The notes: generated from the letters alone by a model not told the origin. A DNA stretch of 15,299 nucleotides from an uncultured Kineosporia sp. (GCA_937859855.1 CALMAR010000497.1:1-15299); one strand, 5' to 3'; shown: positions 1-7,928, counted from the stretch's first letter. Numbers and translations: made by a program.

Positions 1-1
1 G

Positions 2-1249
2 ATGAAGGCCCCGTTCGCGATCCAGACCCGGATCGTGCCCGACGCGCTGGCTGGGCGGGACGTGCTCGGCCGCGCCCAGACCGGCTCGGGCAAGACACTG
101 GCCTTCGGGCTGCCGCTCCTGACTCGCCTGGCCAGCAATGGGGCCCGGCACCGCCGCGCGCCCAAGCAGCCGCAGGCTCTGGTGCTGGTTCCGACCCGGG
201 AACTGGCTCGCCAGGTCGCCGATGCGCTCCAGCCGCTGGCTGATCCGCTCGGCCTCCGAATCACCACCGTCGTTGGGGGCCTCTCCATCCAGCGCCAGGT
301 GGACGCCCTGCGCCGCGGCGTGGACGTCGTGGTCGCCACTCCTGGGCGGCTCATCGACCTGATGGAGCGGGAGGCGGCCGACCTGTCCGCGCTCTCGATC
401 ACGGTGCTGGACGAGGCCGACCACATGGCCGACCTCGGGTTCATGCCCGCGGTCAAGCGGATCCTGGACGCCACACCGGCCAAGGCGCAGCGCCTACTGC
501 TGTCAGCCACTCTGGACGGCGGCGTGGGGCAACTGGTCCGCGACTACCTGACCGACCCCGCCTACCACGCCGTCGCGAGCACGTTCACGACGGCTGCGGA
601 CATGGACCACAAGGTGTTCACCCTCCGGCACGACGACAAGGTGGCCGTGGCCAGCGAGATCGCTTCCCGCCCAGCCCGGACGCTGTTCTTCGTCCGGACC
701 AAGCACGGCGCCGACCGCCTGGCCAAGCAGCTGTCCCGGGCCGGAGCCGAGGCAGCGGCCATCCACGGCAACCTGAACCAGAACCAGCGCCAGCGGGCTC
801 TGGACGCGTTCGCCGCTGGGCGGCCGCGGGTGCTGGTCGCCACCGATGTGGCGGCGCGGGGGATCCACGTGGACGACGTCGACCTGGTCGTGCACTATGA
901 CCTACCGAACGATCACAAGGACTATTTGCATCGCTCCGGCCGGACGGCTCGAGCCGGAAACCGCGGCACGGTCGTGGCTTTCGTGGAGCCGTTCCAGACC
1001 CGCGAGGTCACCCGGTTGCACCGCGAAGCGGCCGTCACCGCGACGACGGATTCGGTGCACGCCGGTCACGGAGCGGTCACCGCACTGGCGGCCTCGGGAG
1101 AGCCGATCGTGGTCAAGCCGTTGCCAAGCCCCGCCCACCGGGAAGCCGCCCGGCCAGCACGATCGCGTCGTCCTCACGGGAACCGGCCAGACCGCCCAGC
1201 CGGAGCGGGGGCCCGGATCGCTCAGCCGCGTCGCAGCCACGGCCGGTAG
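2..1249 (+). CDS. DEAD-box ATP-dependent RNA helicase (5' end missing)
   Basis: ATP-dependent RNA helicase of superfamily 2, expected to unwind short RNA duplexes or remodel RNA-protein complexes in the cytoplasm (ribosome assembly or mRNA turnover). In the 415 visible residues the motifs run in family order: end of the Q motif (PFAIQT, 4-9), Walker A AQTGSGKT (25-32), PTRELA, TPGRLID, DEAD (137-140), SAT (168-170), ARGIHVDDVD, and HRSGRTARAG from residue 310. The last 60 or so residues are a basic, Arg/Pro-rich tail of the kind often used to bind RNA. The ATG at base 2 lies inside the Q motif region, so the true start and the upstream aromatic residue of that motif lie outside the window. 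The family call is firm; which paralogue (RhlE-, CshA- or DeaD-like) cannot be decided. It converges on the next gene with 6 bases between the stop codons and no room for a terminator. Confidence 0.95.
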   Translation: MKAPFAIQTRIVPDALAGRDVLGRAQTGSGKTLAFGLPLLTRLASNGARHRRAPKQPQALVLVPTRELARQVADALQPLADPLGLRITTVVGGLSIQRQVDALRRGVDVVVATPGRLIDLMEREAADLSALSITVLDEADHMADLGFMPAVKRILDATPAKAQRLLLSATLDGGVGQLVRDYLTDPAYHAVASTFTTAADMDHKVFTLRHDDKVAVASEIASRPARTLFFVRTKHGADRLAKQLSRAGAEAAAIHGNLNQNQRQRALDAFAAGRPRVLVATDVAARGIHVDDVDLVVHYDLPNDHKDYLHRSGRTARAGNRGTVVAFVEPFQTREVTRLHREAAVTATTDSVHAGHGAVTALAASGEPIVVKPLPSPAHREAARPARSRRPHGNRPDRPAGAGARIAQPRRSHGR

Positions 1250-1255
1250 AGGCGG

Positions 1256-2659
1256 CTACAACCCGTAGGCCTCGAGCAGCCGTAGCCACACCTCACTGAC
1301 GGTGGGGAAAGAGGGAACGGCGTGCCACAGGTCGGTCAGCGGCACCTCGCCGATGATCGCGATGGTTGCGCTGTGCAGGAGTTCGGCGATGTCCGGGCCG
1401 GTGAAGGTGGCACCGACGATCACTGCGCGATCCTCGTCGACCAGGAGCTGGCAGGTTCCTTCGATCCCGTTGCCCTGGACGTAGGCGCCCGACACTCCAC
1501 CGGTCGAGGTGGTCACGGCCCGATAGTGGATCTTACGTTCCCGGACCTGTTGCTCGGTCAGGCCGACCGCAGCGACCTGTGGATCGGTGAACGTGACTCT
1601 CGGCACGACGTCCTTGCTGGCGCGATCCCGCGCGGGCTTGCCCAGGATCACGTCGCCGGCGATGCGTGCCTGGTACTTACCCATGTGAGTCAGCAGCACC
1701 AGGCCGTTGCAGTCGCCCACCGCGTAGAGCCATTCGCCCTCCCCGGAGTTGCCCGGCACGTCGACGGCGACCAGCCGGTCATCCACCTGCACCGGCTTGC
1801 CCGCTGCCAGGCCCACCGTTTCCACGCCCAGATCTCCGGTTGAGACCCGGCGCCCAGCCGCCACCAGCACCTCGTCGGCCACCACGTCATCGCCCTGCGA
1901 CAACGACAACCGGACCTTGCCGTCGTCGTCGCGCCTGGCGGCGGTGACCTTCACGCTGGTGTGGACGACGATGCCCTCGGCCTCGAAGGCCTTCTTCACC
2001 TGGTCACTGGCGAACGGCTCCTCCCGGGCCATCAGCCGGTCGGCCCCTTCGATCACCGTGACCTGGCTGGCTCCCAGACGCTTCACCGCCTGGGCCATCT
2101 CGGCTCCGACCGCACCCCCGCCGATCACGGCGAGGTGCTCGGGAACCGCCTTCATCCCGGTCACGCTGCGGTTGTCCCAGGGCCGCACGCCGGCCAGGCC
2201 CGGGATCGGCGGGATCAGCGCCCGGGTCCCGGTGGCCAGCACCACTGCTTTGCGGGCAGTGAGCGTTTCGGTTGTGCCATCCTGCTTTTCGACCGCCACA
2301 CTCTTGGTGCCGGTAAGCCGGCCGATGCCCCGGAAGAGAGTGATGTGGTTATCGTCCAGCCACGGTACCTGCCCTGAGTCGTTCCAGTCTGAGGTCATGT
2401 AATCCCGCTGTGCGAGCGCTTTCTCGACGTCGATCGGCCCGGTGACCGCTTCGGCCGCTCCGGGCGCGCGCTTGGCCGCCGCGATCACATCACCGGGCCG
2501 GATCAGGGTCTTGCTCGGGATGCAGCCCCAGTACGAGCACTCACCCCCGATCAGCTCCCGCTCGACGATTGCGGTGCTCAACCCGCCTGCGGCGCACCGG
2601 CCAGCGGCGTTCTCGCCGGTGGGTCCGGCACCGATCACGATCACATCGAACTCGGGCAT
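1256..2659 (-). CDS. NAD(P)/FAD-dependent pyridine nucleotide-disulfide oxidoreductase (Lpd/MerA-like), catalytic His absent
   Basis: A 467-residue flavoprotein of the dihydrolipoamide dehydrogenase / mercuric reductase / glutathione reductase superfamily. The N-terminal FAD site is VIVIGAGPTGENAA (7-20), the redox pair is Cys41-SYWG-Cys46 followed by IPSK, the ATG motif is at 142-144, the NAD(P) Rossmann motif VIGGGAVGAE is at 178-187, and a YAVGDC motif marks the second FAD contact. In Lpd and glutathione reductase the C-terminal dimerisation domain supplies a catalytic His in an HPT motif. Here the matching stretch reads FPTVSE, so Phe451 replaces it while Glu456 is kept. The enzyme is therefore probably not a standard dihydrolipoamide dehydrogenase; the substrate is unknown, and no E2 or lipoyl gene is nearby. 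The start at 2659 is set by a perfect AGGAGG six bases upstream; a longer reading up to 2797 gives a non-homologous, Arg-rich leader and is rejected. Confidence 0.9.
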   Translation of the reverse strand: MPEFDVIVIGAGPTGENAAGRCAAGGLSTAIVERELIGGECSYWGCIPSKTLIRPGDVIAAAKRAPGAAEAVTGPIDVEKALAQRDYMTSDWNDSGQVPWLDDNHITLFRGIGRLTGTKSVAVEKQDGTTETLTARKAVVLATGTRALIPPIPGLAGVRPWDNRSVTGMKAVPEHLAVIGGGAVGAEMAQAVKRLGASQVTVIEGADRLMAREEPFASDQVKKAFEAEGIVVHTSVKVTAARRDDDGKVRLSLSQGDDVVADEVLVAAGRRVSTGDLGVETVGLAAGKPVQVDDRLVAVDVPGNSGEGEWLYAVGDCNGLVLLTHMGKYQARIAGDVILGKPARDRASKDVVPRVTFTDPQVAAVGLTEQQVRERKIHYRAVTTSTGGVSGAYVQGNGIEGTCQLLVDEDRAVIVGATFTGPDIAELLHSATIAIIGEVPLTDLWHAVPSFPTVSEVWLRLLEAYGL

Positions 2660-2665
2660 GAACTG

Positions 2666-2671
2666 CCTCCT
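2666..2671 (-). promoter_or_regulatory. Strong Shine-Dalgarno of the flavoprotein gene
   Basis: On the minus strand this reads AGGAGG, a full match to the anti-Shine-Dalgarno sequence, with 6 bases between it and the ATG at 2659. It fixes the start of the flavoprotein gene. Confidence 0.85.
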
Positions 2672-2717
2672 GAAGGTCTGCTGTCCGCACTCTAGGGGGA
2701 CGGTCAGAGCCTCGTGC

Positions 2718-2731
2718 TTACGGGCGCGTAA
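2718..2731. promoter_or_regulatory. Inverted repeat in the divergent region, possible operator
   Basis: TTACG-GGCG-CGTAA, a perfect 5-bp inverted repeat with a 4-bp spacer, lies about 60 bases upstream of the flavoprotein start and about 90 upstream of the GGDEF-EAL start. The size and position would suit a dimeric repressor. Short palindromes occur by chance, and no regulator gene is next to it, so this is a weak candidate. Confidence 0.25.
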
Positions 2732-2783
2732 CGACCCGGCCCGAGCCCCGTGACACCGGTAAATTCCTGGGCGGCCCCAATTG

Positions 2784-2812
2784 GTTACAGATAGCAACAG
2801 AAGCAGTACTCT
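2784..2812 (+). promoter_or_regulatory. Putative promoter for a leaderless GGDEF-EAL transcript
   Basis: GTTACA (2784-2789), a 17-bp spacer and TACTCT (2807-2812) resemble the -35 and -10 elements of a vegetative actinobacterial promoter. Transcription would begin around 2819-2824, at or just before the ATG. No Shine-Dalgarno sequence precedes that ATG, which agrees with leaderless translation. Inferred from spacing and motif only. Confidence 0.4.
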
Positions 2813-2823
2813 GTGGTTTCATA

Positions 2824-5445
2824 ATGACCCATCCGAGGAGCACAACCTCGCCCAGCGGCGGAACGCTGCTCCGGAACGGCTCCGACCGGCTCAGCCACCT
2901 GGGCTTCGGCCGCAGCGCCGCCGCTGATCAGGCTTCTCTCGGCGTGGAACTGGTCAGTGCCGCAGCCAAGATCTGCGACCAGCTGATCGTGCTGCTGCTG
3001 TTCGATCCATCCACCGGAGGCCTCCGGGCCCAACAGGTGCGCCATCGCGACGATCGGCGGGCCGAAGTTCTGCAGGCCCGGCTGACCGCCGAGCTCCGCG
3101 GCCTTCCTCAGCCCGGCGAACTGGTGCTCCCGGCCGGAGCGCGGGAACTGCCGGAACCGGTTCGCTGCGTGCTGACCGAGGAACAACCGGACCGGACCGG
3201 CGACTACTCCGGCGTTCTGGTCGTGCCGGTGGCCGGAGCGATCGGGCCGCTCGGAGTGCTGGTGCTGAGCCGGCCTGGCCTGCCGTTCAGCCCGGATCAG
3301 GCCGATGCTCTGGTCGATCTGGGCCAGGAGTACGGCCGGCTGCTGGAACTGGCCCGTCTGGCCGCTGACTCCGCACGGGCCAGTGCGCTGATGGGCGCCC
3401 TGACCGATGCTGTGATCGCGGTGGACGAGGCCGGCCTGGTGACCCAGTGGAATTCAGCGGCCGAGGAGTTCTATCGGATCAGCGCCAGCGACGCGATCGG
3501 TGCCCGGCTGCATGATCTGGTTCGCACCGTCCTTGGCGGCATCGGGACGGCATTGGCGGATTCCCGGCTGCGGATCCACGGGTCGTGGGAAGGGCGGGGC
3601 AGGCAGCGGTCCCGGGCCGGACCAGAACTTGAATGCGACGTCCGGATGGGCTCGCTCCCGGCTGGCGGCTGGGTGGGCGTTCATCGGCGGGTAACGGCAT
3701 CCCGCCCCGTCCGGTCCTCCAGCCCGGACCGGGCGACGGCCTCCATCCACCCGGCAGGACCATCCGCCACGGAGGATTCGTTCAGCCGGGGACTGATCGA
3801 GGCTCTGCACAGCCCCGCCGCCCTGATCGATACCAGCGGCCGGGTGCTCGAGGCGAACGCGGGCTGGCTGGCTGCCGTCGTCCAGGCGCCGCGGGATGGA
3901 TGTGGCCCGGTTCCGCTGGGGGCCAGCTGGACCGCCATGTTGCGGTCATCTCCGGCTCTCGAATCCGGCTCGCTGGCCGCCAGCGTGGAATCCCTGCTGG
4001 CGGCCGGTACCGGCACGCTGACCACGGAATGTTATTGTGCCGCAGCCGATCACGTGCCCAGCATGATCAGTGTGGTAAGTACTGGGGCCGATGCTCTGGT
4101 GATCATTCAGCCACCGGACGGCGCTGAAGCAGGCCCCGGTGACCTGACCCACCGGGCCACTCACGATGAACTGACCGGCCTGCCGAACCGGGGCAAGCTG
4201 ATGGACGATCTGTCCTCGTCGCTGAACCGGCTGGATGGCAGCAGCAAGCTGGCGGTGCTGTTCTGCGACCTCGACGGGTTCAAGGACATCAATGACGGCC
4301 TCGGTCACGATGTCGGTGATCAGGTGCTGATCGCGGTGGCCAAGCGGCTGCGGCAGCGTTGCCGCTCGGCCGATGTGGTGGCCAGATTCGGCGGTGACGA
4401 GTTCGTCGTGGTGTTGTCCATCAACGACGCCGCCCAGGCGATCGCGATGGCCGACCGGATCGTCGAAGTGCTGGCCGAACCGATCGTGGTCGGTTCGGCT
4501 GAGGTGGCGCCCGGCGTCAGCGTCGGCATCACCGTGGTGGATGCGCCCCCCGATGAGGAGAATCCGGTCGGCACCCTGCTCCGGGATGCCGACACCGCGA
4601 TGTACCACGCCAAGGGCCGAGGCCGCGGGCGTTACGAGGTGTTCGATGCCAGCCTGCGCGAGAACATCGAGGAGCGACTGGAACTGGCCGCGGCGCTGCA
4701 CCGGGCAGTGGCCGACGATCAGCTGGAGATCGTTTATCAGAGCCGCCGCCAGTGTGGTGACCGGAAGGTGGCCGGCGTCGAGGCCATGCTTCGCTGGCGG
4801 CATCCCACTCTCGGCCTGCTCGGCCCGGACACGTTCATCCCGATCGCCGAACGTACCGGCAAGATCGTGGAGCTGGGCGACTGGGTCCTGCAGCACTCGC
4901 TGGCCGAGCTGGCCGCCCTGGATGATCAGCGGATCACCCTGGCGGTGAACGTGTCACCCCGGCAGCTAGCCGCGGGCCGGCTGGCCCGGACGGTGGCTCA
5001 GCACCTGGCCACGACCGGGGTCGATCCGTCCCGGCTCACCCTGGAGATCACTGAGAACGCCTTCGTCGACGATCCTAAGGTGGCCCGCGACGTACTGACC
5101 GACCTGCAGGATCTGGGCGTCTCGATCGCGCTGGACGACTTCGGCACCGGCTGGTCATCGCTGCAGTACCTGCGGACCTTGCCAGTGGACGTGCTGAAGA
5201 TCGACCGCAGCTTCGTCGCCGACCTGCCCACCGACCTGGACGCCTGCGCCGTGGTCGCGGCCGTGCTGCAACTGGGGCATGGCATGGGGCTGGTCGTGGT
5301 CGCCGAAGGAGTGGAGAACCACGATCACCTCAGCATGCTGCGGGACATGGGGTGCGACGAGTACCAGGGCTTCATCGATGGACGTCCGGGCCCGCTCGCG
5401 GCGGTCCTGCGTCCGGCCGAGCCGGACGTTCCTACTGGCCGGTAA
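2824..5445 (+). CDS. GAF-PAS-PAS-GGDEF-EAL cyclic di-GMP synthase/phosphodiesterase
   Basis: An 873-residue signalling protein expected to make and/or hydrolyse cyclic di-GMP. It has no clear membrane segments, so is probably cytosolic. Order: GAF-like sensor (about 40-180), PAS (about 185-290), a more diverged PAS-like region (about 322-430), GGDEF (about 441-605) and EAL (about 625-865). The diguanylate cyclase site is intact (GGDEF at 523-527), with a product-inhibition I-site RSAD at 514-517, exactly five residues before it. The EAL domain keeps the usual catalytic and metal residues: Glu653, Asn709, Glu741, Asp771-Asp772, Lys792, Glu828 and Gln848. The signature itself reads E-A-M instead of E-A-L. 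Both activities are therefore possible, with the sensor domains choosing between them. The start lacks a Shine-Dalgarno but follows a promoter-like sequence. The next gene starts 16 bases after the stop, suggesting a shared transcript. Confidence 0.95.
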   Translation: MTHPRSTTSPSGGTLLRNGSDRLSHLGFGRSAAADQASLGVELVSAAAKICDQLIVLLLFDPSTGGLRAQQVRHRDDRRAEVLQARLTAELRGLPQPGELVLPAGARELPEPVRCVLTEEQPDRTGDYSGVLVVPVAGAIGPLGVLVLSRPGLPFSPDQADALVDLGQEYGRLLELARLAADSARASALMGALTDAVIAVDEAGLVTQWNSAAEEFYRISASDAIGARLHDLVRTVLGGIGTALADSRLRIHGSWEGRGRQRSRAGPELECDVRMGSLPAGGWVGVHRRVTASRPVRSSSPDRATASIHPAGPSATEDSFSRGLIEALHSPAALIDTSGRVLEANAGWLAAVVQAPRDGCGPVPLGASWTAMLRSSPALESGSLAASVESLLAAGTGTLTTECYCAAADHVPSMISVVSTGADALVIIQPPDGAEAGPGDLTHRATHDELTGLPNRGKLMDDLSSSLNRLDGSSKLAVLFCDLDGFKDINDGLGHDVGDQVLIAVAKRLRQRCRSADVVARFGGDEFVVVLSINDAAQAIAMADRIVEVLAEPIVVGSAEVAPGVSVGITVVDAPPDEENPVGTLLRDADTAMYHAKGRGRGRYEVFDASLRENIEERLELAAALHRAVADDQLEIVYQSRRQCGDRKVAGVEAMLRWRHPTLGLLGPDTFIPIAERTGKIVELGDWVLQHSLAELAALDDQRITLAVNVSPRQLAAGRLARTVAQHLATTGVDPSRLTLEITENAFVDDPKVARDVLTDLQDLGVSIALDDFGTGWSSLQYLRTLPVDVLKIDRSFVADLPTDLDACAVVAAVLQLGHGMGLVVVAEGVENHDHLSMLRDMGCDEYQGFIDGRPGPLAAVLRPAEPDVPTGR

Positions 5446-5461
5446 TACCGAAGATGGGCCC

Positions 5462-6907
5462 ATGCCTCCGGTTCCCAGTATCTCGTCCTCGATCACGGTG
5501 CGTCTGGACATGCCTGCCCGGCCCACCGGCGTGAGCGACCTGACCCACACCATCGAAGCCGAGGGCGGCCTGGTCACCGCGCTCGACGTGACCGCCTCCG
5601 GCATGGACCGGATCCAGGTCGACGTCACCTGCGCCACCGGCGGTGGCGATCACCCTGAAGCGATCATCGCGGCCCTGCGCAAGCTGCCGGGGGTGCGGAT
5701 CGGGAAAGTGTCCGACCGGGTGTTCCTGATGCACCTCGGCGGCAAGCTGCGGATCGATTCGAAGGTGCCGATCCGCAATCGCGACGATCTGTCCCTGGTC
5801 TACACCCCGGGGGTGGCCCGGGTGTGCGAGGCGATCGCGGCCAACCCGGCCGACGCCCGCAGGCTGACGATCAAGCGGAACACCGTCGCGGTGGTCAGCG
5901 ACGGCTCGGCGGTGCTCGGGCTGGGAAACCTCGGCCCGCTGGCCGCGCTTCCGGTGATGGAGGGCAAGGCTGCGCTGTTCAAGCGGTTCGCGGAGATCGA
6001 CGCGTTCCCGATCTGCCTCGACACCCAGGACGTCGACGAGATCGTGACCATCGTGAAGGGCATCGCGCCAGTGTTCGCCGGGATCAACCTGGAGGACATA
6101 TCCGCCCCCCGCTGCTTCGAGATCGAAGCCCGGCTGCGAGAGGCGCTGGACATCCCGGTCTTCCACGATGACCAGCACGGCACCGCGATCGTCACCCTGG
6201 CCGCCTTGACCAACGCCTTGAAGGTGGTGGGCAAGGACCTGTCCCAGGTGCGGCTGGTGATGTCCGGGGCCGGTGCGGCCGGCACCGCGGTGCTGCGGCT
6301 GCTGATGGCGGCCGGTCTCCAGCACGTGGTCGTCACCGATCTGGGCGGAATCATCTACCGCGACCGGCCGGGCCTGGCCGGGAATCTGGATTGGACTGCG
6401 GCGCATACCAATCCGGCGCAGTTGTCCGGCACCCTGCAGGATGCGCTGGCCGGCGCCGACGTGTTCGTCGGACTGTCGGCGCCGGGCATTCTGAGCGGTG
6501 ACGACATCGCCACCATGGCCGATGATGCGATCGTTTTCGCGCTGGCCAATCCGGTGCCCGAGGTCGATCCGATGGCCGCGGCACAGCACGCCGCGGTGGT
6601 GGCCACCGGCCGCAGCGACTTCGCCAATCAGATCAACAATGTGCTGGCCTTCCCGGGCGTCTTCCGCGGCCTGCTGGACGCCCAGTCGCGGTCGATCAGC
6701 ACCTCGATGCTGCTCGCAGCCGCCCGGGCACTGGCCGGTGTGGTGAGCGACGAAGAACGCAACGCGGCCTATATCGTGCCCAGTGTGTTCCATCCGGACG
6801 TTGCCCACGTGGTGGCCGCCGCCGTCCGGCAGGCCGCCGATCCGAGCCGGAACGCGGCCGGGTCCGAACGGGAGAGACCGGCTCAGACCCCCGCCGGAGC
6901 GGTGTGA
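5462..6907 (+). CDS. Malic enzyme with N-terminal ACT domain
   Basis: A 481-residue malate dehydrogenase (oxaloacetate-decarboxylating): L-malate + NAD(P)+ to pyruvate + CO2 + NAD(P)H, a cytoplasmic link between the TCA cycle and pyruvate. Residues about 9-90 form an ACT-like domain (SITVRLDMPARPTGVSDL onward), a likely allosteric ligand site seen in actinobacterial short malic enzymes. Catalytic Tyr114 (VYTPGVA), Lys169 (MEGKAALFK), metal ligands Glu211-Asp212 (NLEDIS) and Asp236/Asp237 (HDDQHGTAI) are all present. The Rossmann motif SGAGAAG (268-274) and the late motifs ANPVPE and NQINNVLAFPG complete the family pattern. I assign no cofactor: NAD versus NADP preference cannot be settled by eye. 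The ATG at 5462 is chosen because the ACT domain starts just after it; upstream sequence in this frame overlaps the GGDEF-EAL gene and is not protein-like. Its stop overlaps the VanZ-like gene by 4 bases. Confidence 0.93.
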   Translation: MPPVPSISSSITVRLDMPARPTGVSDLTHTIEAEGGLVTALDVTASGMDRIQVDVTCATGGGDHPEAIIAALRKLPGVRIGKVSDRVFLMHLGGKLRIDSKVPIRNRDDLSLVYTPGVARVCEAIAANPADARRLTIKRNTVAVVSDGSAVLGLGNLGPLAALPVMEGKAALFKRFAEIDAFPICLDTQDVDEIVTIVKGIAPVFAGINLEDISAPRCFEIEARLREALDIPVFHDDQHGTAIVTLAALTNALKVVGKDLSQVRLVMSGAGAAGTAVLRLLMAAGLQHVVVTDLGGIIYRDRPGLAGNLDWTAAHTNPAQLSGTLQDALAGADVFVGLSAPGILSGDDIATMADDAIVFALANPVPEVDPMAAAQHAAVVATGRSDFANQINNVLAFPGVFRGLLDAQSRSISTSMLLAAARALAGVVSDEERNAAYIVPSVFHPDVAHVVAAAVRQAADPSRNAAGSERERPAQTPAGAV

Positions 6908-7290
6908 GTTCCGCTCCGCCGGTCCCAGGATTGCGCGACCCGGCTCGTGCGCTCACAGTCAAGCGGGCTCTGTTCGCGGCTGCGGTGGCCGTCCAGCTGG
7001 TGGTGCTGTACGCGCCGCGGGCGCCGTCCACCGGCGGTCTTCCGATCGACAAGCTGGTGCATGCCGTGATCTTCGGCGGCGTGCTCTGGCTGGGGGTGCT
7101 GGCCCGGATCCCGGCCCGGCCGCTGATCCTGCTGCTCGGCGTGCATGCGGTGCTGAGTGAACTGATCCAGGGCGCTCTGCTGCCGCATCGCGATGGCAAT
7201 GCCTGGGACGCGGCCGCCGACCTGACCGGTGTGCTCATCGTCACAGTACTGCTGCGGTTGCGGGCGGCCCGAGCCGCGGTTCCCGGCTGA
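6904..7290 (+). CDS. VanZ-like family membrane protein
   Basis: A 128-residue integral membrane protein with four hydrophobic stretches (about 20-37, 51-69, 72-91 and 105-120). The VanZ-like pattern is visible: Asp49-Lys50 and His53 at the start of helix 2 (IDKLVHAVIFGG), SELIQG with Glu86 and Gln89 ending helix 3, then the HRDGN-xxDAAADLTG segment before helix 4. VanZ itself gives low-level teicoplanin resistance, but most chromosomal relatives have no assigned role, so resistance should not be inferred. The GTG start overlaps the malic enzyme stop (GTGA, 6904-6907), and a GGAG lies 4 bases before it (6896-6899), inside the malic enzyme gene. This arrangement implies translational coupling. 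Confidence 0.85.
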   Translation: MSSAPPVPGLRDPARALTVKRALFAAAVAVQLVVLYAPRAPSTGGLPIDKLVHAVIFGGVLWLGVLARIPARPLILLLGVHAVLSELIQGALLPHRDGNAWDAAADLTGVLIVTVLLRLRAARAAVPG

Positions 7291-7322
7291 CGGCGGCCCC
7301 CGTGCAAGGTGATGATGTGCTC

Positions 7323-7889
7323 ATGTCCATCCAGACCCGGCGCCTGGTCGGCCGGCTTCTGGTCGCGAGCCCCGCTCTGGTGGATCTGAACTTCCGCCGG
7401 GCCGTGGTGCTGATGCTCGATCACGGCCAGGACGGCGCGCTTGGCCTGATCGTGAACCGGCCGATGGATGTGGATGTGTCGAGCGTGCTGCCGGCCTGGC
7501 AGCAGCACACCACCGCGCCTGGGCGGTTGTTCCAGGGCGGCCCGGTTCAGCTGGATTCCGCGCTGGGCCTGGTGGCTGTTCCCGGCAGCGGATCGCAGCC
7601 GATCGGCGTGCGGTTGCTGATCGGGTCGGTCGGGCTGGTCGATCTGGACGCTCCGCCGGAGGTGATCGCACCCGGCTTGGCCGGGCTGCGCATCTTCGCT
7701 GGGTACGCCGGCTGGTCGGCTGGGCAACTGGAGAGCGAGATCGGCCAGGGCGCCTGGTACGTGGTGGACTCCGAGCCACGAGACGCCTTCACCGACCGGC
7801 CCGAACGGGTCTGGCCAGAGGTGCTGCGCCGCCAGCGCGGCCGGTTGGCGATGATCTCGACCTTCCCCGACGATCCGTCGATGAACTGA
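7323..7889 (+). CDS. YqgE/AlgH family protein (UPF0301)
   Basis: A 188-residue protein of the YqgE/AlgH (DUF179) family. It is widely conserved but its biochemical role is not established; the AlgH name comes from a Pseudomonas alginate regulation phenotype. Family landmarks are the N-terminal GRLLVASPAL followed by NFRRAVVLMLDH, GALGLIVNRP, FQGGPVQ (70-76), and the C-terminal RIFAGYAGWSAGQLESEI plus GAWYVV. No signal peptide or membrane segment is seen, so it is likely cytosolic. The start is uncertain among in-frame GTG 7302, GTG 7317 and ATG 7323. An AAGGTGAT at 7306-7313 could serve either of the last two; I chose the ATG because homology begins a few residues later. It lies 32 bases after the VanZ-like gene, with no hairpin between, so read-through from that operon is likely. 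Confidence 0.9.
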   Translation: MSIQTRRLVGRLLVASPALVDLNFRRAVVLMLDHGQDGALGLIVNRPMDVDVSSVLPAWQQHTTAPGRLFQGGPVQLDSALGLVAVPGSGSQPIGVRLLIGSVGLVDLDAPPEVIAPGLAGLRIFAGYAGWSAGQLESEIGQGAWYVVDSEPRDAFTDRPERVWPEVLRRQRGRLAMISTFPDDPSMN

Positions 7890-7914
7890 GCCGGCCCGCC
7901 CGATGGCCCCCGGG

Positions 7915-7920
7915 TAAACT
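7915..7920 (+). promoter_or_regulatory. -10 element for a leaderless DUF3039 transcript
   Basis: TAAACT fits the actinobacterial -10 pattern TAnnnT and ends 8 bases before the ATG at 7929, so transcription would start at or within a few bases of the start codon. No Shine-Dalgarno lies between them and no good -35 hexamer is seen, as is common in this group. Confidence 0.5.
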
Positions 7921-7928
7921 GCTCGGCC

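Noticed and set aside
2660..2797. 46-residue N-terminal extension of the flavoprotein
   Set aside because: A perfect AGGAGG precedes the ATG at 2659, the FAD motif begins right after it, and the extension looks like translated promoter sequence.
5432..6808. Minus-strand open frame (458 codons) antisense to the malic enzyme
   Set aside because: Same codon-bias artefact: the product is rich in His, Gly, Arg and Gln, with no family motifs, while the plus strand encodes a complete malic enzyme.
6904..7290. Glycopeptide resistance gene because of VanZ similarity
   Set aside because: No other van genes (vanH, vanA, vanX, vanR, vanS) are present, and VanZ-like proteins are common chromosomal membrane proteins without a resistance role.
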